Below are positions 1 through 8,121 of a stretch of DNA of 64,000 nucleotides, one piece after another. The notes below the pieces were generated by a model that had not been told where the DNA came from, made no database searches, and saw nothing but the letters and a program-made list of their open reading frames with translations. Each line of letters begins with the position of its first letter. Position 1 is the first letter of the stretch. The stretch comes from Gammaproteobacteria bacterium (lineage in GTDB: Bacteria > Pseudomonadota > Gammaproteobacteria > Burkholderiales > Thiobacillaceae): assembly GCA_018820765.1 (NCBI GenBank), contig JAHJNN010000017.1, positions 651,273 to 715,272 of the forward strand. Direction: 5' to 3'. The position numbers and the translations under genes are program-made.

Positions 1-1
1 C

Positions 2-112
2 AAGGGCGACCGCAAAGGCCAATGGAGCATCCGCGTCAATGATCTGTGGCGCGTGTGTTTTGTCTGGAAGGACGGCGCGGCATGGGACGTGGAAATCGTC
101 GATTATCATTAG
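2..112 (+). CDS. higB: HigB/RelE-type toxin, C-terminal part (gene starts left of window)
   Basis: Only the last 36 codons are present, open from the left edge to a TAG at 110-112. The visible end includes GQWSIRVNDLWRVCF and closes with VEIVDYH, which is the typical C-terminal core of HigB/RelE-superfamily mRNA interferases that cleave ribosome-bound mRNA. The next gene is a HigA-type antitoxin nine bases downstream, and its ribosome binding site (aggaggc) overlaps this stop codon, so the two are translationally close. Toxin-before-antitoxin order is characteristic of higBA. Assignment is strong from context; catalytic residues further upstream cannot be checked. Confidence 0.8.
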   Translation, partial: KGDRKGQWSIRVNDLWRVCFVWKDGAAWDVEIVDYH

Positions 113-120
113 GAGGCATC

Positions 121-423
121 ATGGCAAAACGTCAAATTCCGCTCGTCAGGCCAGGCGAAATCTTGCTGGAAGAATTCCTCAAGCCGCTGGGCGTGACCCA
201 ATACCGGCTGGCCAAGGAAATCGGCGTGCCGCAACGCCGCATCGGGGAAATCGTCGCCGGCAAGCGCAGCATCACCGCCGATACCGCCGCGCGCCTGGGC
301 GTCTACTTCGGCATGGAAGCCGAGTTCTGGCTGAACCTGCAGGCGCACTATGACCTCGCGCTCACGCGCGAGGCACTGGCCGAGAATCTGGCGGCGATTC
401 ATCCGCTGGCGGCGGCAGCGTAG
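121..423 (+). CDS. higA: HigA-family antitoxin (XRE/VapI-type)
   Basis: This is a 100-residue DNA-binding protein that should neutralise HigB and repress the operon. The ATG at 121 is chosen because a strong Shine-Dalgarno, aggaggc at 111-117, precedes it; an upstream in-frame start would overlap higB. The helix-turn-helix lies at about residues 25-60 (LGVTQYRLAKEIGVPQRRI followed by IVAGKRSITADTAARL). The segment FGMEAEFWLNLQAHYDL is the hallmark of the HigA/VapI family. The length is normal for the family (about 95-105 residues). Confidence 0.9.
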   Translation: MAKRQIPLVRPGEILLEEFLKPLGVTQYRLAKEIGVPQRRIGEIVAGKRSITADTAARLGVYFGMEAEFWLNLQAHYDLALTREALAENLAAIHPLAAAA

Positions 424-514
424 CCAACCGTCTTTTATCGGGCCTGCCCCATTCATTTGGCCCCATTTGTTTCTGTATCCCTTCTCTTTGCCTGGACGTT
501 TCACCCCTCCCGCT

Positions 515-1648
515 GTGCCTGACACGAATGACCCTGTTGTGAACTGGACCGAAGCCGAGGCGCCCCGCTCGGCCCGCTGGCGCTCGGAGAGCGGCGCGCC
601 GGCGCCCAGGCGCGTGATGGTCGCCGACGACCGCCTCACCGCGGATGCGGCCTATCGCCTGGCCAGCGAGGGCACCGCGCTGCTGTGGCGGGGCGACTTT
701 CAGAATGCGCGCCAATTGCTGCAGGCCATGGCGCGCCGCATCGACCGCAAGCCGCGCAAGGCCGCTTCGTCGCCGCTTGAAGCCTTCAATTTCCATCGCC
801 AGGCGCAGTCCCAGCGCGCCCGCACCCTGGGGATGCTGTTGCTGCCGCTGGAGGCGGATTTCAGCATCCCCCTGCGCCGCGCGCCGAACGTGAAAGAAGC
901 CTGCGCCGAAGCCTATGGCGAGGGCGAGGTAGCCTCGGTGGTCTCGCTGCGCGAACTGCTCGGCGTGATCGGCGCCCACGAATGGCGCAAGAAAGGCGTG
1001 GACATCCCGGCGCTCGGCGAGCGCATCCACCCGCACTACGGCGTGTTTTCGCCGGTGCGCGGCGAGTATGTGCAACTGGTGGCCGAAGCCCCGCTGCCGA
1101 CCTCGAAGCTGGCCTTCGACATCGGTACGGGAACCGGCGTGCTGGCGGCGCTGCTGGCCAAGCGAGGGGTCAAGCATGTCGTCGCCACCGACCAGGACCC
1201 GCGTGCGCTGGCCTGTGCGCGTGACAATATCAAGCGGCTTGGCCTCAAGGGGCGGGTGGAGGTCGTCGAGGCCGACCTGTTCCCCGAAGGGCGCGCGCCC
1301 CTCATCGTCTGCAATCCGCCCTGGCTGCCCGCGCGCGCCAACTCGCCGCTCGAACACGCGATTTACGATCCGGAAAGCCGCATGCTGCTGGGCTTTCTGA
1401 ACGGGCTGGCGGCGCATTTGGAGCCCGGCGGCGAAGGCTGGCTGATCCTGTCGGATCTGGCCGAGCACCTGGGCCTTCGCTCGCGCGAGTCGCTGCTCGC
1501 CGCAATCGAGGCAGCCGGACTGAACGTCGTCGGGCGGCTGGACACCAAGCCCACGCATCCCCGCGCCGCCGACGCCACCGATCCGCTGCACGCCGCGCGC
1601 GCGGCCGAGGTCACCTCGCTCTGGCGCCTCGCGGCACGCAACCCTTAA
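515..1648 (+). CDS. class I SAM-dependent methyltransferase (HemK/PrmB-like fold)
   Basis: The protein has about 377 residues if the GTG at 515 is the start; that start has no clear ribosome binding site, and a later start near the MVADDR segment is possible. The C-terminal half is a Rossmann methyltransferase. Motif I is FDIGTGTGVLAALLAKRG, the acidic loop is ATDQDPRALACARDNI, and the catalytic-type motif is CNPPWLPA, the NPPY/W signature of methyltransferases acting on amide or base nitrogens. The N-terminal half has no domain I recognise. The substrate is unknown (glutamine of a release factor or ribosomal protein, or RNA). The gene sits 27 bases upstream of metK, which makes the methyl donor, so co-transcription is plausible. 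Confidence 0.75.
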   Translation: MPDTNDPVVNWTEAEAPRSARWRSESGAPAPRRVMVADDRLTADAAYRLASEGTALLWRGDFQNARQLLQAMARRIDRKPRKAASSPLEAFNFHRQAQSQRARTLGMLLLPLEADFSIPLRRAPNVKEACAEAYGEGEVASVVSLRELLGVIGAHEWRKKGVDIPALGERIHPHYGVFSPVRGEYVQLVAEAPLPTSKLAFDIGTGTGVLAALLAKRGVKHVVATDQDPRALACARDNIKRLGLKGRVEVVEADLFPEGRAPLIVCNPPWLPARANSPLEHAIYDPESRMLLGFLNGLAAHLEPGGEGWLILSDLAEHLGLRSRESLLAAIEAAGLNVVGRLDTKPTHPRAADATDPLHAARAAEVTSLWRLAARNP

Positions 1649-1675
1649 CCATCAACGCATCACAGGAAACGCACC

Positions 1676-2854
1676 ATGAACATGCGCCGCCATTTGTTTA
1701 CCTCCGAGTCCGTTTCGGAAGGCCACCCCGACAAGATCGCCGACCAGATTTCCGACGCCATCCTCGATGCCTTTCTGGCCGAGGAACCCGAAGCCAAGGT
1801 CGCCTGCGAAACCCTCGTGGCCGACAACCTGGTGGTGATCACCGGCGAGTTCAAAACCGTCCGCAAGGAACTCTTCGACGAGGTGCGTGACCGCGCCGAA
1901 GCAATCGCCCGCCAGGTGCTGCGCGACATCGGTTACCGCGATGCCGAAACCGGCATCGACCCCAACACCTGCGAAGTGCAGGTGCGCTTCAACCACCAGT
2001 CGATCCAGATTCACAAAGGCATCACCCTGGCCGGCGGCGACATCGGCGCCGGCGACCAGGGCCTGATGTTCGGCTACGCCTGCGACGAAACCCCCGACCT
2101 GATGCCCTATCCCCTCTGGCTGGCGCATCGCCTGGTGCAAAGGCAGGCCGAACTGCGCAAGTCCGGCGCCTTGCCCTGGCTGCGCCCCGATGCCAAAAGC
2201 CAGGTCACCGTCGCCTACGAAGGCCAGCAAATGGTCGGTGTCGAAACCGTGATCATTTCCACCCAGATCGCCCGCGGCCTCGATCCCGCCTGGGTCGCGC
2301 AGGAAGTCGCGCGCGAAATCGTCGACTCGCTGGTGCCGCTGGCGCTGCGCACGCCGACCTTCAGGCTGTGGGTCAACCCCGCCGGCCCGTTCGAAATCGG
2401 CGGCCCCAACGGCGATACCGGCCTCACCGGCCGCAAGATCATCGTCGACACCTACGGCGGCTCCTGCCCGCACGGCGGCGGCGCGTTTTCAGGCAAGGAC
2501 CCGACCAAGGTCGACCGCTCCGCCGCCTACATGGCGCGTTATATCGCCAAGAATCTGGTGGCGGCGGGCTATGCCAAACGCTGCCTGGTGCAGCTGGCCT
2601 ATGCCATCGGCGTCGCCGAGCCGGTTTCCCTGCTGGTCGAAACCTACGGTACCGGAACCGTGCCGGATGAACAGCTGGAAGACATGGTGCGCTGCAGCTT
2701 CAAGCTGACCCCGCGCGGCATCATCGACAGCCTCGACCTGAGGCGGCCCATCTACCGGAAGACCGCCGCGTACGGGCATTTCGGCCGGGCCGAACCGGAG
2801 TTCACCTGGGAACGGGTGGATCAGGCGGAGAAGCTGGCGGGGTTTAACGGCTGA
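1676..2854 (+). CDS. metK: S-adenosylmethionine synthetase
   Basis: MetK makes S-adenosylmethionine from methionine and ATP in the cytoplasm. The 392-residue length is normal for bacterial MetK. The N-terminal signature [17 protein letters not shown], the ATP-binding [12 protein letters not shown] loop and the Gly/Asp-rich [16 protein letters not shown] loop near residues 270-285 are all intact. The start at 1676 (MNMRRHLF) follows aggaaac; the ATG six bases later is equally possible. I see no SAM or SAH riboswitch-like structure in the 27 bases upstream, and the gene probably shares a transcript with the methyltransferase before it. Confidence 0.97.
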   Translation: MNMRRHLFTSESVSEGHPDKIADQISDAILDAFLAEEPEAKVACETLVADNLVVITGEFKTVRKELFDEVRDRAEAIARQVLRDIGYRDAETGIDPNTCEVQVRFNHQSIQIHKGITLAGGDIGAGDQGLMFGYACDETPDLMPYPLWLAHRLVQRQAELRKSGALPWLRPDAKSQVTVAYEGQQMVGVETVIISTQIARGLDPAWVAQEVAREIVDSLVPLALRTPTFRLWVNPAGPFEIGGPNGDTGLTGRKIIVDTYGGSCPHGGGAFSGKDPTKVDRSAAYMARYIAKNLVAAGYAKRCLVQLAYAIGVAEPVSLLVETYGTGTVPDEQLEDMVRCSFKLTPRGIIDSLDLRRPIYRKTAAYGHFGRAEPEFTWERVDQAEKLAGFNG

Positions 2855-2869
2855 CCCTGTAGGCGATGG

Positions 2870-3166
2870 CTACGCTGCGCGGTGCTGCTCAACGTACTCG
2901 CGCAGGGCTTCATCCATGCGCGATTGCCAGCCCGCCCCCGTGGACTTGAAATACGCTACGACCTCAGGGCTGTAGCGCACCGAAACCAGCAACTTCTTGT
3001 TGTCCGACTTGGGTCGGCCGCGCAGCGTGCGCAGCGGCACCATTTCCTTCAACTGCTTCGGTGTGAGCGGTTGCGCATCCGGATCGCTGCGGGCAGCCGC
3101 AGTGATCGCCTTGTCTTCTTCCACCGTGGGCATCGCCACGGCAGGACGCTTAGATAGTTTGGACAT
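2870..3166 (-). CDS. brnA: BrnA-family antitoxin
   Basis: This 98-residue protein is the antitoxin of a BrnT-BrnA type II system. Its C-terminal half (KKLLVSVRYSPEVVAYFKST followed by GWQSRMDEALREYV) is the ribbon-helix-helix DNA-binding domain of the BrnA family, which dimerises, binds BrnT and represses its own promoter. The N-terminal part is charged and probably flexible. Its start overlaps the end of brnT by 17 bases, so the two are translationally coupled. The operon's palindromic operator is upstream of brnT. Confidence 0.88.
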   Translation of the reverse strand: MSKLSKRPAVAMPTVEEDKAITAAARSDPDAQPLTPKQLKEMVPLRTLRGRPKSDNKKLLVSVRYSPEVVAYFKSTGAGWQSRMDEALREYVEQHRAA

Positions 3167-3419
3167 AATGTTTCACCTCGCGACGATTGGCACGGCGCAG
3201 GCTGATGATCCTTCTCGCCCTGCCGCGATCAACAAAGGCCACGTAGTAGAGGATGCCGGTTTTCGGTGCGAGCGCTATCATTCGCGCCTCGCCGTATTCG
3301 ATCCGTTCATCTACCCACACCAGCGCAGCTTCCCAATCGAGCTCGACCGCCAGTGCCAGCGAAACGCCATGCTTGTCCTGGTTCGCCAAGTCCTTGGCCG
3401 GATCGAACTCGATGTACAT
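3150..3419 (-). CDS. brnT: BrnT-family ribonuclease toxin
   Basis: This 89-residue protein has a RelE-like fold and is expected to act as a ribonuclease toxin. Family features visible are the opening MYIEFDPAKDLANQDKHGVSL (BrnT proteins start with an xFDPAKxxxNxxKHG pattern), the central RMIALAPKTGILYYVAFV strand pair and the basic, catalytic-type end IISLRRANRREVKHY. It is the first gene of the operon, as usual for brnTA. There is essentially no 5' leader: the predicted promoter's -10 box ends only about six bases before the ATG, so the mRNA is probably leaderless. Confidence 0.88.
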   Translation of the reverse strand: MYIEFDPAKDLANQDKHGVSLALAVELDWEAALVWVDERIEYGEARMIALAPKTGILYYVAFVDRGRARRIISLRRANRREVKHYVQTI

Positions 3420-3421
3420 GG

Positions 3422-3454
3422 ATTTAATGTAGCTACATTAAATTGGCTAGTCAA
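3422..3454 (-). promoter_or_regulatory. brnTA promoter with a 22-bp perfect palindrome operator
   Basis: Reading leftwards there is a -35 box TTGACT (3454-3449), a 17-base spacer and a -10 box TACATT (3431-3426). A perfect 22-bp palindrome at 3422-3443 (half-site ATTTAATGTAG and its mirror) covers the -10 box and the 3' part of the spacer. This is where an autorepressing BrnA-BrnT complex would be expected to bind. The palindrome and boxes are seen directly; binding is inferred from the family. Confidence 0.65.
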
Positions 3455-3550
3455 GCCTTAGACTGGGCAGCCTTGTGCGAAGCTCATCCGGTCGGCTACC
3501 CGGGTCAGTTCAGTCTGACTCTATTGTTCTGTTTTTGTTCTGGCTCATCC

Positions 3551-3865
3551 TCATGTGCCAGAGAACCAACGCCAGAGCCTGCGTGAGAGCTTGTTTCGAT
3601 CTCGCCTCAGGTGCGGCGGAAGGTACAGATAGATCTGATTGACTTGGGCTTCTTGACCGTGCTGCGGGGTTGAGGGTGTGGACTCGATGTCGGGATCCCA
3701 CCAAACTACGCGACACGGCTGGCCGTCGGGATTAACCACCTTGGCCGCCTCAAGTCGCAGCTGTAGAGTGGAATGTGACTCCATTGCTCCCGTGAGCCAC
3801 TCGATCCTTCGATAGACGCGCCAGACTAGGAATGTGAACAGTCGCAATGACTGCGGTGAGTACAA
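3551..3865 (-). CDS. hypothetical protein, doubtful
   Basis: This 104-codon frame starts with TTG at 3865; a Met codon 28 codons in would be an alternative start. I do not recognise a family. The stretch MESHSTLQLRLEAAKVVN followed by CRVVWWDPDIE reads like real protein, but there is no clear ribosome binding site. The surrounding 3444-3989 interval is noticeably less GC-rich than its neighbours, as seen in horizontally acquired or decaying DNA. Apart from this frame I see no gene in that interval. It may be a remnant. Confidence 0.3.
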   Translation of the reverse strand: MYSPQSLRLFTFLVWRVYRRIEWLTGAMESHSTLQLRLEAAKVVNPDGQPCRVVWWDPDIESTPSTPQHGQEAQVNQIYLYLPPHLRRDRNKLSRRLWRWFSGT

Positions 3866-3989
3866 CTATTAACTCATTTGTTCCCATTGTGGTTACCTCG
3901 GTTGTACACATGCGAGTGCCGATTCCGGTGGAGTTCGAGCCTTAACGTTAAGTGTTCATCCTAAATGAATAGAAGTGGGCTCTCTGAAT

Positions 3990-4997
3990 CTACTTCCCTG
4001 TGTACCCCCGATACCACTCCACCCACTTCCCGATCCCGTATTCCAGCGTCGTCGCCGGCTTGAAGCCGGTGTCGCGGATGAGGTCGTCGACGTCCGCGTA
4101 AGTCGCCTGCACGTCGCCGTCCTGCATCGGCAGGAAGTTCTTCTTCGCGGTCTGGCCGAGCGCGGTTTCGATGGTGCCGATGAAGTCCATCAGCTGCACC
4201 GGGGTGTGGTTGCCGATGTTGTAGAGGCGGTAGGGCGCGTGGCTCGATGCCGGGTCGGGGTTGTTGTGGTCGAAGTTGGGGTTGCCCTGCGGGATGCGGT
4301 CGAGCACTTTGACGGTGCCGTCGGCGATGTCGTCGATGTAGGTGAAGTCGCGCATCATGTCGCCGTGGTTGAAGACGTCGATGGTGCGCCCTTCCAATAT
4401 TGCTGAAGTGAACAGCCACGGCGACATGTCGGGCCGGCCCCAGGGGCCGTAGACGGTGAAGTAGCGCAGGCCGGTGGTGGGCAGGCCGTAGAGGTGCGAG
4501 TAGGTGTGCGCCATCAGCTCGTTGGCCTTCTTGCTGGCGGCGTACAGGCTCACCGGGTGGTTGACCGGGTCGTGGGTGGAGAACGGGATCTTGGTGTTGG
4601 CGCCGTAGACGCTGGACGAGCTGGCGTAGACGAAGTGCTTGACGCCGTGGTGGCGGCAGCCTTCGAGCAGGTTGGCGAAGCCGACGATGTTGGACTGCAC
4701 GTAGGCGTGCGGATTCTTCAGCGAGTAGCGCACGCCGGCCTGTGCGGCGAGGTTGATGACGGCGTCGAAGTGACCCTTCTCGAACAGATCTTCCATCACC
4801 ATGCGGTCGGAGATGTCGTCCTTGAGGAAGCGGAAGTTGGGGTAGGGCTTCAGCTGTTCCAGCCGTGCGAGCTTGAGCGCCGGCTCGTAGTAGTCGTTGA
4901 GGTTGTCGATGCCGACGACCTCGTCGCCGCGCTTGAGCAGGATTTGTGCGACGTGCATGCCGATAAATCCGGCGGAACCTGTCAGAAGAACTTTCAT
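3990..4997 (-). CDS. NAD-dependent epimerase, probably UDP-glucuronate 4-epimerase
   Basis: This 335-residue extended short-chain dehydrogenase should interconvert UDP-glucuronate and UDP-galacturonate for surface polysaccharide synthesis. The N-terminal GSAGFIG is the glycine-rich NAD-binding motif. SSSSVYG supplies the catalytic serine region and YAASKKANE holds the YxxxK pair at about residues 150-154. The segments DNLNDYYEPALKLARL and LRYFTVYGPWGRPDM are typical of the UDP-glucuronate epimerase (CapI/LspL) subgroup. It stands alone rather than in a polysaccharide cluster. The 5' stump of a second epimerase gene lies just upstream. Confidence 0.88.
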   Translation of the reverse strand: MKVLLTGSAGFIGMHVAQILLKRGDEVVGIDNLNDYYEPALKLARLEQLKPYPNFRFLKDDISDRMVMEDLFEKGHFDAVINLAAQAGVRYSLKNPHAYVQSNIVGFANLLEGCRHHGVKHFVYASSSSVYGANTKIPFSTHDPVNHPVSLYAASKKANELMAHTYSHLYGLPTTGLRYFTVYGPWGRPDMSPWLFTSAILEGRTIDVFNHGDMMRDFTYIDDIADGTVKVLDRIPQGNPNFDHNNPDPASSHAPYRLYNIGNHTPVQLMDFIGTIETALGQTAKKNFLPMQDGDVQATYADVDDLIRDTGFKPATTLEYGIGKWVEWYRGYTGK

Positions 4998-5014
4998 GAA
5001 TGTCTCCGCCGGTT

Positions 5015-5107
5015 TCAGAGAAGGCTAACTTGCGCCATGCGCAAGTTAAGTGAGCGAAGCGAATGGCCGGAACTAAAACCGGCGGCGCCGGTGAGCAGGA
5101 TTTTCAT
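5015..5107 (-). pseudogene. 5' stump of a second NAD-dependent epimerase gene
   Basis: Reading leftwards from 5107, a good ribosome binding site (ggaggcc) precedes an ATG and the codons MKILLTGAAGF, the start of an extended SDR with its glycine-rich NAD loop. After eleven codons the homology stops. The frame runs through an unrelated segment containing a perfect inverted repeat (5026-5048) and terminates at 5015, 30 residues in all. The intact epimerase begins 18 bases further on with a similar but not identical start, MKVLLTGSAGF. This looks like a deletion between adjacent paralogous genes that left one start region behind. It could still be translated as a short leader. Confidence 0.55.
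5026..5048. repeat. perfect 10-bp inverted repeat, 3-base loop
   Basis: The arms are taacttgcgc and gcgcaagtta, separated by cat. The hairpin sits between the epimerase stump and the intact epimerase gene, at the place where homology to an epimerase ends, so it may mark the deletion junction or act on the epimerase leader mRNA. No T-run follows on either strand, so it is not a standard terminator. Confidence 0.6.
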
Positions 5108-5202
5108 TGTTTGGCCTCCAAAGTCGCATCGATTCTAGCACCCGACGGCCTGCGGCTTGAGCATGGTAACCGTCACGCACCACTGAGCTTGGCGCGCGTA
5201 GC

Positions 5203-5273
5203 ATTCGTCATTCCGGCGTACGCCGGAATCCAGTTAAAAATTCAGCTGGACCCCGGCTTGCGCCGGGGTGACG
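5203..5273. repeat. dispersed palindromic repeat, full copy (VIPAYAGIQ-type)
   Basis: The element contains cattccggcgtacgccggaa, a self-complementary core, followed after a short spacer by ccccggcttgcgccgggg, a second hairpin. Elements of this type occur in many proteobacterial genomes and are recognised by the peptide VIPAYAGIQ that they encode in one frame. A shortened copy lies at 59436-59468, inside a broken response-regulator gene. Here it lies in the 264-base spacer upstream of waaA, which otherwise holds no gene. Confidence 0.75.
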
Positions 5274-5371
5274 CCACGGGGCGTGGTTACTGACGCGTGC
5301 CATGCGCTCGAACACATCGAAAGACACACAGACAGCGGCAGACTTTATCGCGGCTCCTTTACAATCCGGCG

Positions 5372-6652
5372 ATGCCCAACCTGCGCTTGTTACTCGACTG
5401 GAGTCTCTACCGCCTGGCCCTGCTGCTGGCCGCGCCGCTGATTCCGCTGCGCCTGCTGTGGCGCGGGCGACGCGAGCGCGGCTACTGGAGGCACTGGGGC
5501 GAGCGGCTGGCGCTCGGCCCCGCGCCGGTCACCGGTGCGCTGTGGATTCATGCGGTGTCGGTGGGCGAGATGCGCGCGGCGCAGCCGCTGATCGATGCGC
5601 TGCGTGACGCGCACCCGGATGCCCCCGTGCTGCTCACCTGCATGACGCCGACCGGGCGCGCCACCGCCGAATCCTTGTACGGCGAGTTCGCCCGCATCGT
5701 CTATCTGCCCTACGACTACGCGGGCGCGATGCGCCGTTTCATGCGCCGCCTGCAGCCGCGCGTCGGCATCCTGATGGAAACCGAGTTGTGGCCCAATCTC
5801 ATCCATGCCGCCGCGCGGGCTGGCGTGCCGCTGGTGCTGGCGAACGCGCGGCTGTCGGAACGTTCGGCGCGCGGCTATGCGCGGCTGCCGGCGCTGACGC
5901 GGGCGTGCCTGCAGCGGATCGCGGTCGTCGCCGCGCAGACCGAAGCGGACGCCGCGCGCCTGCTCAAACTGGGGGCGGCCTCGGTTCATGTCACCGGCAA
6001 TCTCAAGTTCGACATCGCGCCGCCGCCCGACCAGCTCGAACGCGGTACGGCCTGGAGAGCGAAATGGGGATCGCGTCCGGTGCTGCTGGCGGCGAGCACG
6101 CGCGAAGGCGAGGAGGCGCCGCTGTTGCGCGCGTTTGCCGACACCGCGCCGGCCGAGGTGCTGCTGGTGCTGGTACCGCGCCATCCGCAGCGCTTCGACG
6201 CGGTGGCGGCGTTGATCGAATCAGCCGGCCTGACGTACCAGCGCCGCAGCGCACTGGATGGAACGGCATTGGATGCGGACACGCAGGTGCTGCTGGGCGA
6301 CAGCCTGGGCGAACTGTTTGCGTATTACGCGGCGTGCGATGTCGCCTTCGTCGGCGGGAGCCTGATGCCGCTGGGCGGGCAGAACCTGATCGAGGCGGCG
6401 AGTGTGGGGCGGCCGGTGCTGGTGGGCCCGCACACGTTCAACTTCGAGGAAGCGACGCGGCTGGCGATCGAGGCGGGCGCGGCGATGCGGGTGAGCGATG
6501 CCGCGGCCTTGCTGGAACACGCGCTGAAGCTCTTGGGCGATGCCGCGGCACGTGCGCGCATGGGCGAGGCCGGGCTGGAGTTTGCGGCGCGCCATCGCGG
6601 CGCGGCGGCGCGCGTGGAAGTGCTGGTTTCGCCGCTGCTGAAGGCGGGTTGA
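5372..6652 (+). CDS. waaA: 3-deoxy-D-manno-octulosonic acid (Kdo) transferase
   Basis: WaaA attaches Kdo residues to lipid A precursors at the inner membrane, an essential step of LPS core synthesis. The chosen ATG at 5372 gives 426 residues, the usual length. An N-terminal hydrophobic anchor (about residues 8-28) is followed by the conserved GYWRHWGERL region, which holds the putative catalytic glutamate. Family blocks IWIHAVSVGEMRAAQP-like, PYDYAGAMRRFMRR and METELWPNL are present, with the C-terminal GGSLMPLGGQNLIEAA and GPHTFNFEEA of the GT-B nucleotide site. It is transcribed towards the tolC operon. Confidence 0.95.
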   Translation: MPNLRLLLDWSLYRLALLLAAPLIPLRLLWRGRRERGYWRHWGERLALGPAPVTGALWIHAVSVGEMRAAQPLIDALRDAHPDAPVLLTCMTPTGRATAESLYGEFARIVYLPYDYAGAMRRFMRRLQPRVGILMETELWPNLIHAAARAGVPLVLANARLSERSARGYARLPALTRACLQRIAVVAAQTEADAARLLKLGAASVHVTGNLKFDIAPPPDQLERGTAWRAKWGSRPVLLAASTREGEEAPLLRAFADTAPAEVLLVLVPRHPQRFDAVAALIESAGLTYQRRSALDGTALDADTQVLLGDSLGELFAYYAACDVAFVGGSLMPLGGQNLIEAASVGRPVLVGPHTFNFEEATRLAIEAGAAMRVSDAAALLEHALKLLGDAAARARMGEAGLEFAARHRGAAARVEVLVSPLLKAG

Positions 6653-6654
6653 CT

Positions 6655-6772
6655 GCAATCGGCCCGAGGCGGGCTTCCTACATTCGTACCTGTAGGAGCG
6701 GCGCCCTCGCCGCGATTTTCGTGCCGTCGCAACCGCCCGTAATCGGCCCGGGGGCGGGCCTCCTACAGGGCC
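6655..6772. repeat. two copies of a GC-rich palindromic repeat between convergent genes
   Basis: The strings atcggcccgaggcgggcttc (near 6659) and atcggcccgggggcgggcct (near 6744) are two copies of one motif, in the same orientation and each followed by cctac. Between them lies gtaggagcggcgccctcgcc, which can pair with the flanks. A third copy is at 19703-19757, again between two convergent genes. The placement suggests use as a transcription barrier between waaA and tolC. Confidence 0.65.
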
Positions 6773-6778
6773 GCGCGC

Positions 6779-8092
6779 TTATTGCGGCGCTGGCGGCTTC
6801 AGAAGCTGGTCGATCTCGGTCAGGTCGGCCGGGTTGAGTGATCCCACGGCGGCCTTGAGCGCGAGCCGCGACAGCAGGTAGTCGTAGCGTGCGCCGGCCA
6901 GATCGCGGCGCGCCGACAGCACCTGCTGTTCGGCGTCGAGCACGTCGAGGTTGGTGCGCACGCCGACGTCCAGCCCGAGCCGGGTGGAATCGAGCTGCGC
7001 GCGGGTGGAGACGAGCGCCTGCTCCAGCGCCTGCACGCGGGCGACGCCGCTGCTGACGTTGAGATAGGCCTGGCGAGCCTGCAGGCTGGCTTCGCGGGTG
7101 GCGTTTTCCAGATCCTGGCGTGCTCTTTCCTGGTTGGCGACGGCCTCGCGCACACGCGAGCTGGTCAGTCCGCCCTGGTAGATCGGCAGGTTGAGTTCCA
7201 CGCCGATGCTTGCGGTGCGGGTGTCCACCTGCTGGGTGCCGAAATTCTGGTTGTTGCTGATGGTGTAGCCGGCGACCGCGTCGAGCGTGGGATAGTGGCC
7301 GGCACGATTGCGCTCGATTTCCTGGTCGGCGATGACTTTGGTGACGCGCTGGATTTCGGCCTGCAGATTGCCGTCGGCGGCGATCGTGGCCCATTCGTCG
7401 ATGTGGCCGCCTTCGGCTTTCAGCTGCACCGGTTCGGCCAGCGTGTCGAGCGCACCGGCCGGCTTGCCGATGAGTTTTTCCAGTGCGCGCAGGCGGATGT
7501 TGAGGCTGTTCTGTTCGGCGATCTCCTGCGCGGTGGCGAGGTCGTAGCGCGCCTGCGCTTCGTGGGTGTCGGTGATGGTGGTGGTGCCGACTTCGAAGTT
7601 GCGCTTGGCGGCGGCCAGCTGTTCGGTGATGGCGGCCTTCTGTGCATTGATGAAGGCGATGTTGTCCTGCGACTCCAGCACGTCGAAGTAGGCCTGCGCG
7701 ACCCGCAGGATCAGATCCTGTTCGGCCACGGCGAAGCGCAGCGCGGCGATCTTGACCTGCTCCTTGGCCTGCGCGTACGCCACCAGGTTCTGCTTGCGGA
7801 ACAGGGGTTGGGCGGCGGTCAGCGACGCCCCGTTGGAATCGAAATCGGCATCGCCGCCGGCGAGGCTGGAGTCGACGCTGTTGTAGCGCACGTTGCCGCC
7901 CAGGTTGACGTTGGGCAGCAGTCCGGCACGTCCCTGCACGGCGGCTTCCTGGCCCGCCTGATACGCCGCGCGGGCCGACGCGTATTGTGCATCGTAGGCG
8001 AGCGCGTCGCGGTAGACTTCGGACAGGTCTGCCGCATGGGCGGCGGGCGCCAGCGCGAGGCTCAGGGCAAGAAACAGGGGCTTGAGTTGCAT
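6779..8092 (-). CDS. tolC: TolC-family outer-membrane efflux channel
   Basis: This 437-residue protein is the outer-membrane duct of type I secretion or RND efflux. The ATG at 8092 begins a clean signal peptide, MQLKPLFLALSLALAPAAHA, cleaved before ADLSEVYRDAL. The mature protein shows the two repeated OEP domains with long coiled-coil helices, and typical TolC phrases LRVAQAYFDVLESQDNIAF (first repeat) and LGLDVGVRTNLDVLDAEQQ (second repeat). It follows a rhodanese gene by 29 bases, and the pcm-rhodanese-tolC order suggests one operon. No pump or adaptor gene is nearby, so it probably serves partners encoded elsewhere. Confidence 0.93.
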   Translation of the reverse strand: MQLKPLFLALSLALAPAAHAADLSEVYRDALAYDAQYASARAAYQAGQEAAVQGRAGLLPNVNLGGNVRYNSVDSSLAGGDADFDSNGASLTAAQPLFRKQNLVAYAQAKEQVKIAALRFAVAEQDLILRVAQAYFDVLESQDNIAFINAQKAAITEQLAAAKRNFEVGTTTITDTHEAQARYDLATAQEIAEQNSLNIRLRALEKLIGKPAGALDTLAEPVQLKAEGGHIDEWATIAADGNLQAEIQRVTKVIADQEIERNRAGHYPTLDAVAGYTISNNQNFGTQQVDTRTASIGVELNLPIYQGGLTSSRVREAVANQERARQDLENATREASLQARQAYLNVSSGVARVQALEQALVSTRAQLDSTRLGLDVGVRTNLDVLDAEQQVLSARRDLAGARYDYLLSRLALKAAVGSLNPADLTEIDQLLKPPAPQ

Positions 8093-8121
8093 GATGATGG
8101 GATCCAGTCCTGGGTTGTCGG

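Noticed and set aside
362..1591. 409-codon minus-strand frame over the methyltransferase
   Set aside because: The sense strand has the intact GTGTG and NPPW motifs; the minus frame has none.
1649..1675. possible SAM or SAH riboswitch before metK
   Set aside because: Only 27 bases separate the genes and no aptamer core is present there or in the end of the preceding gene.
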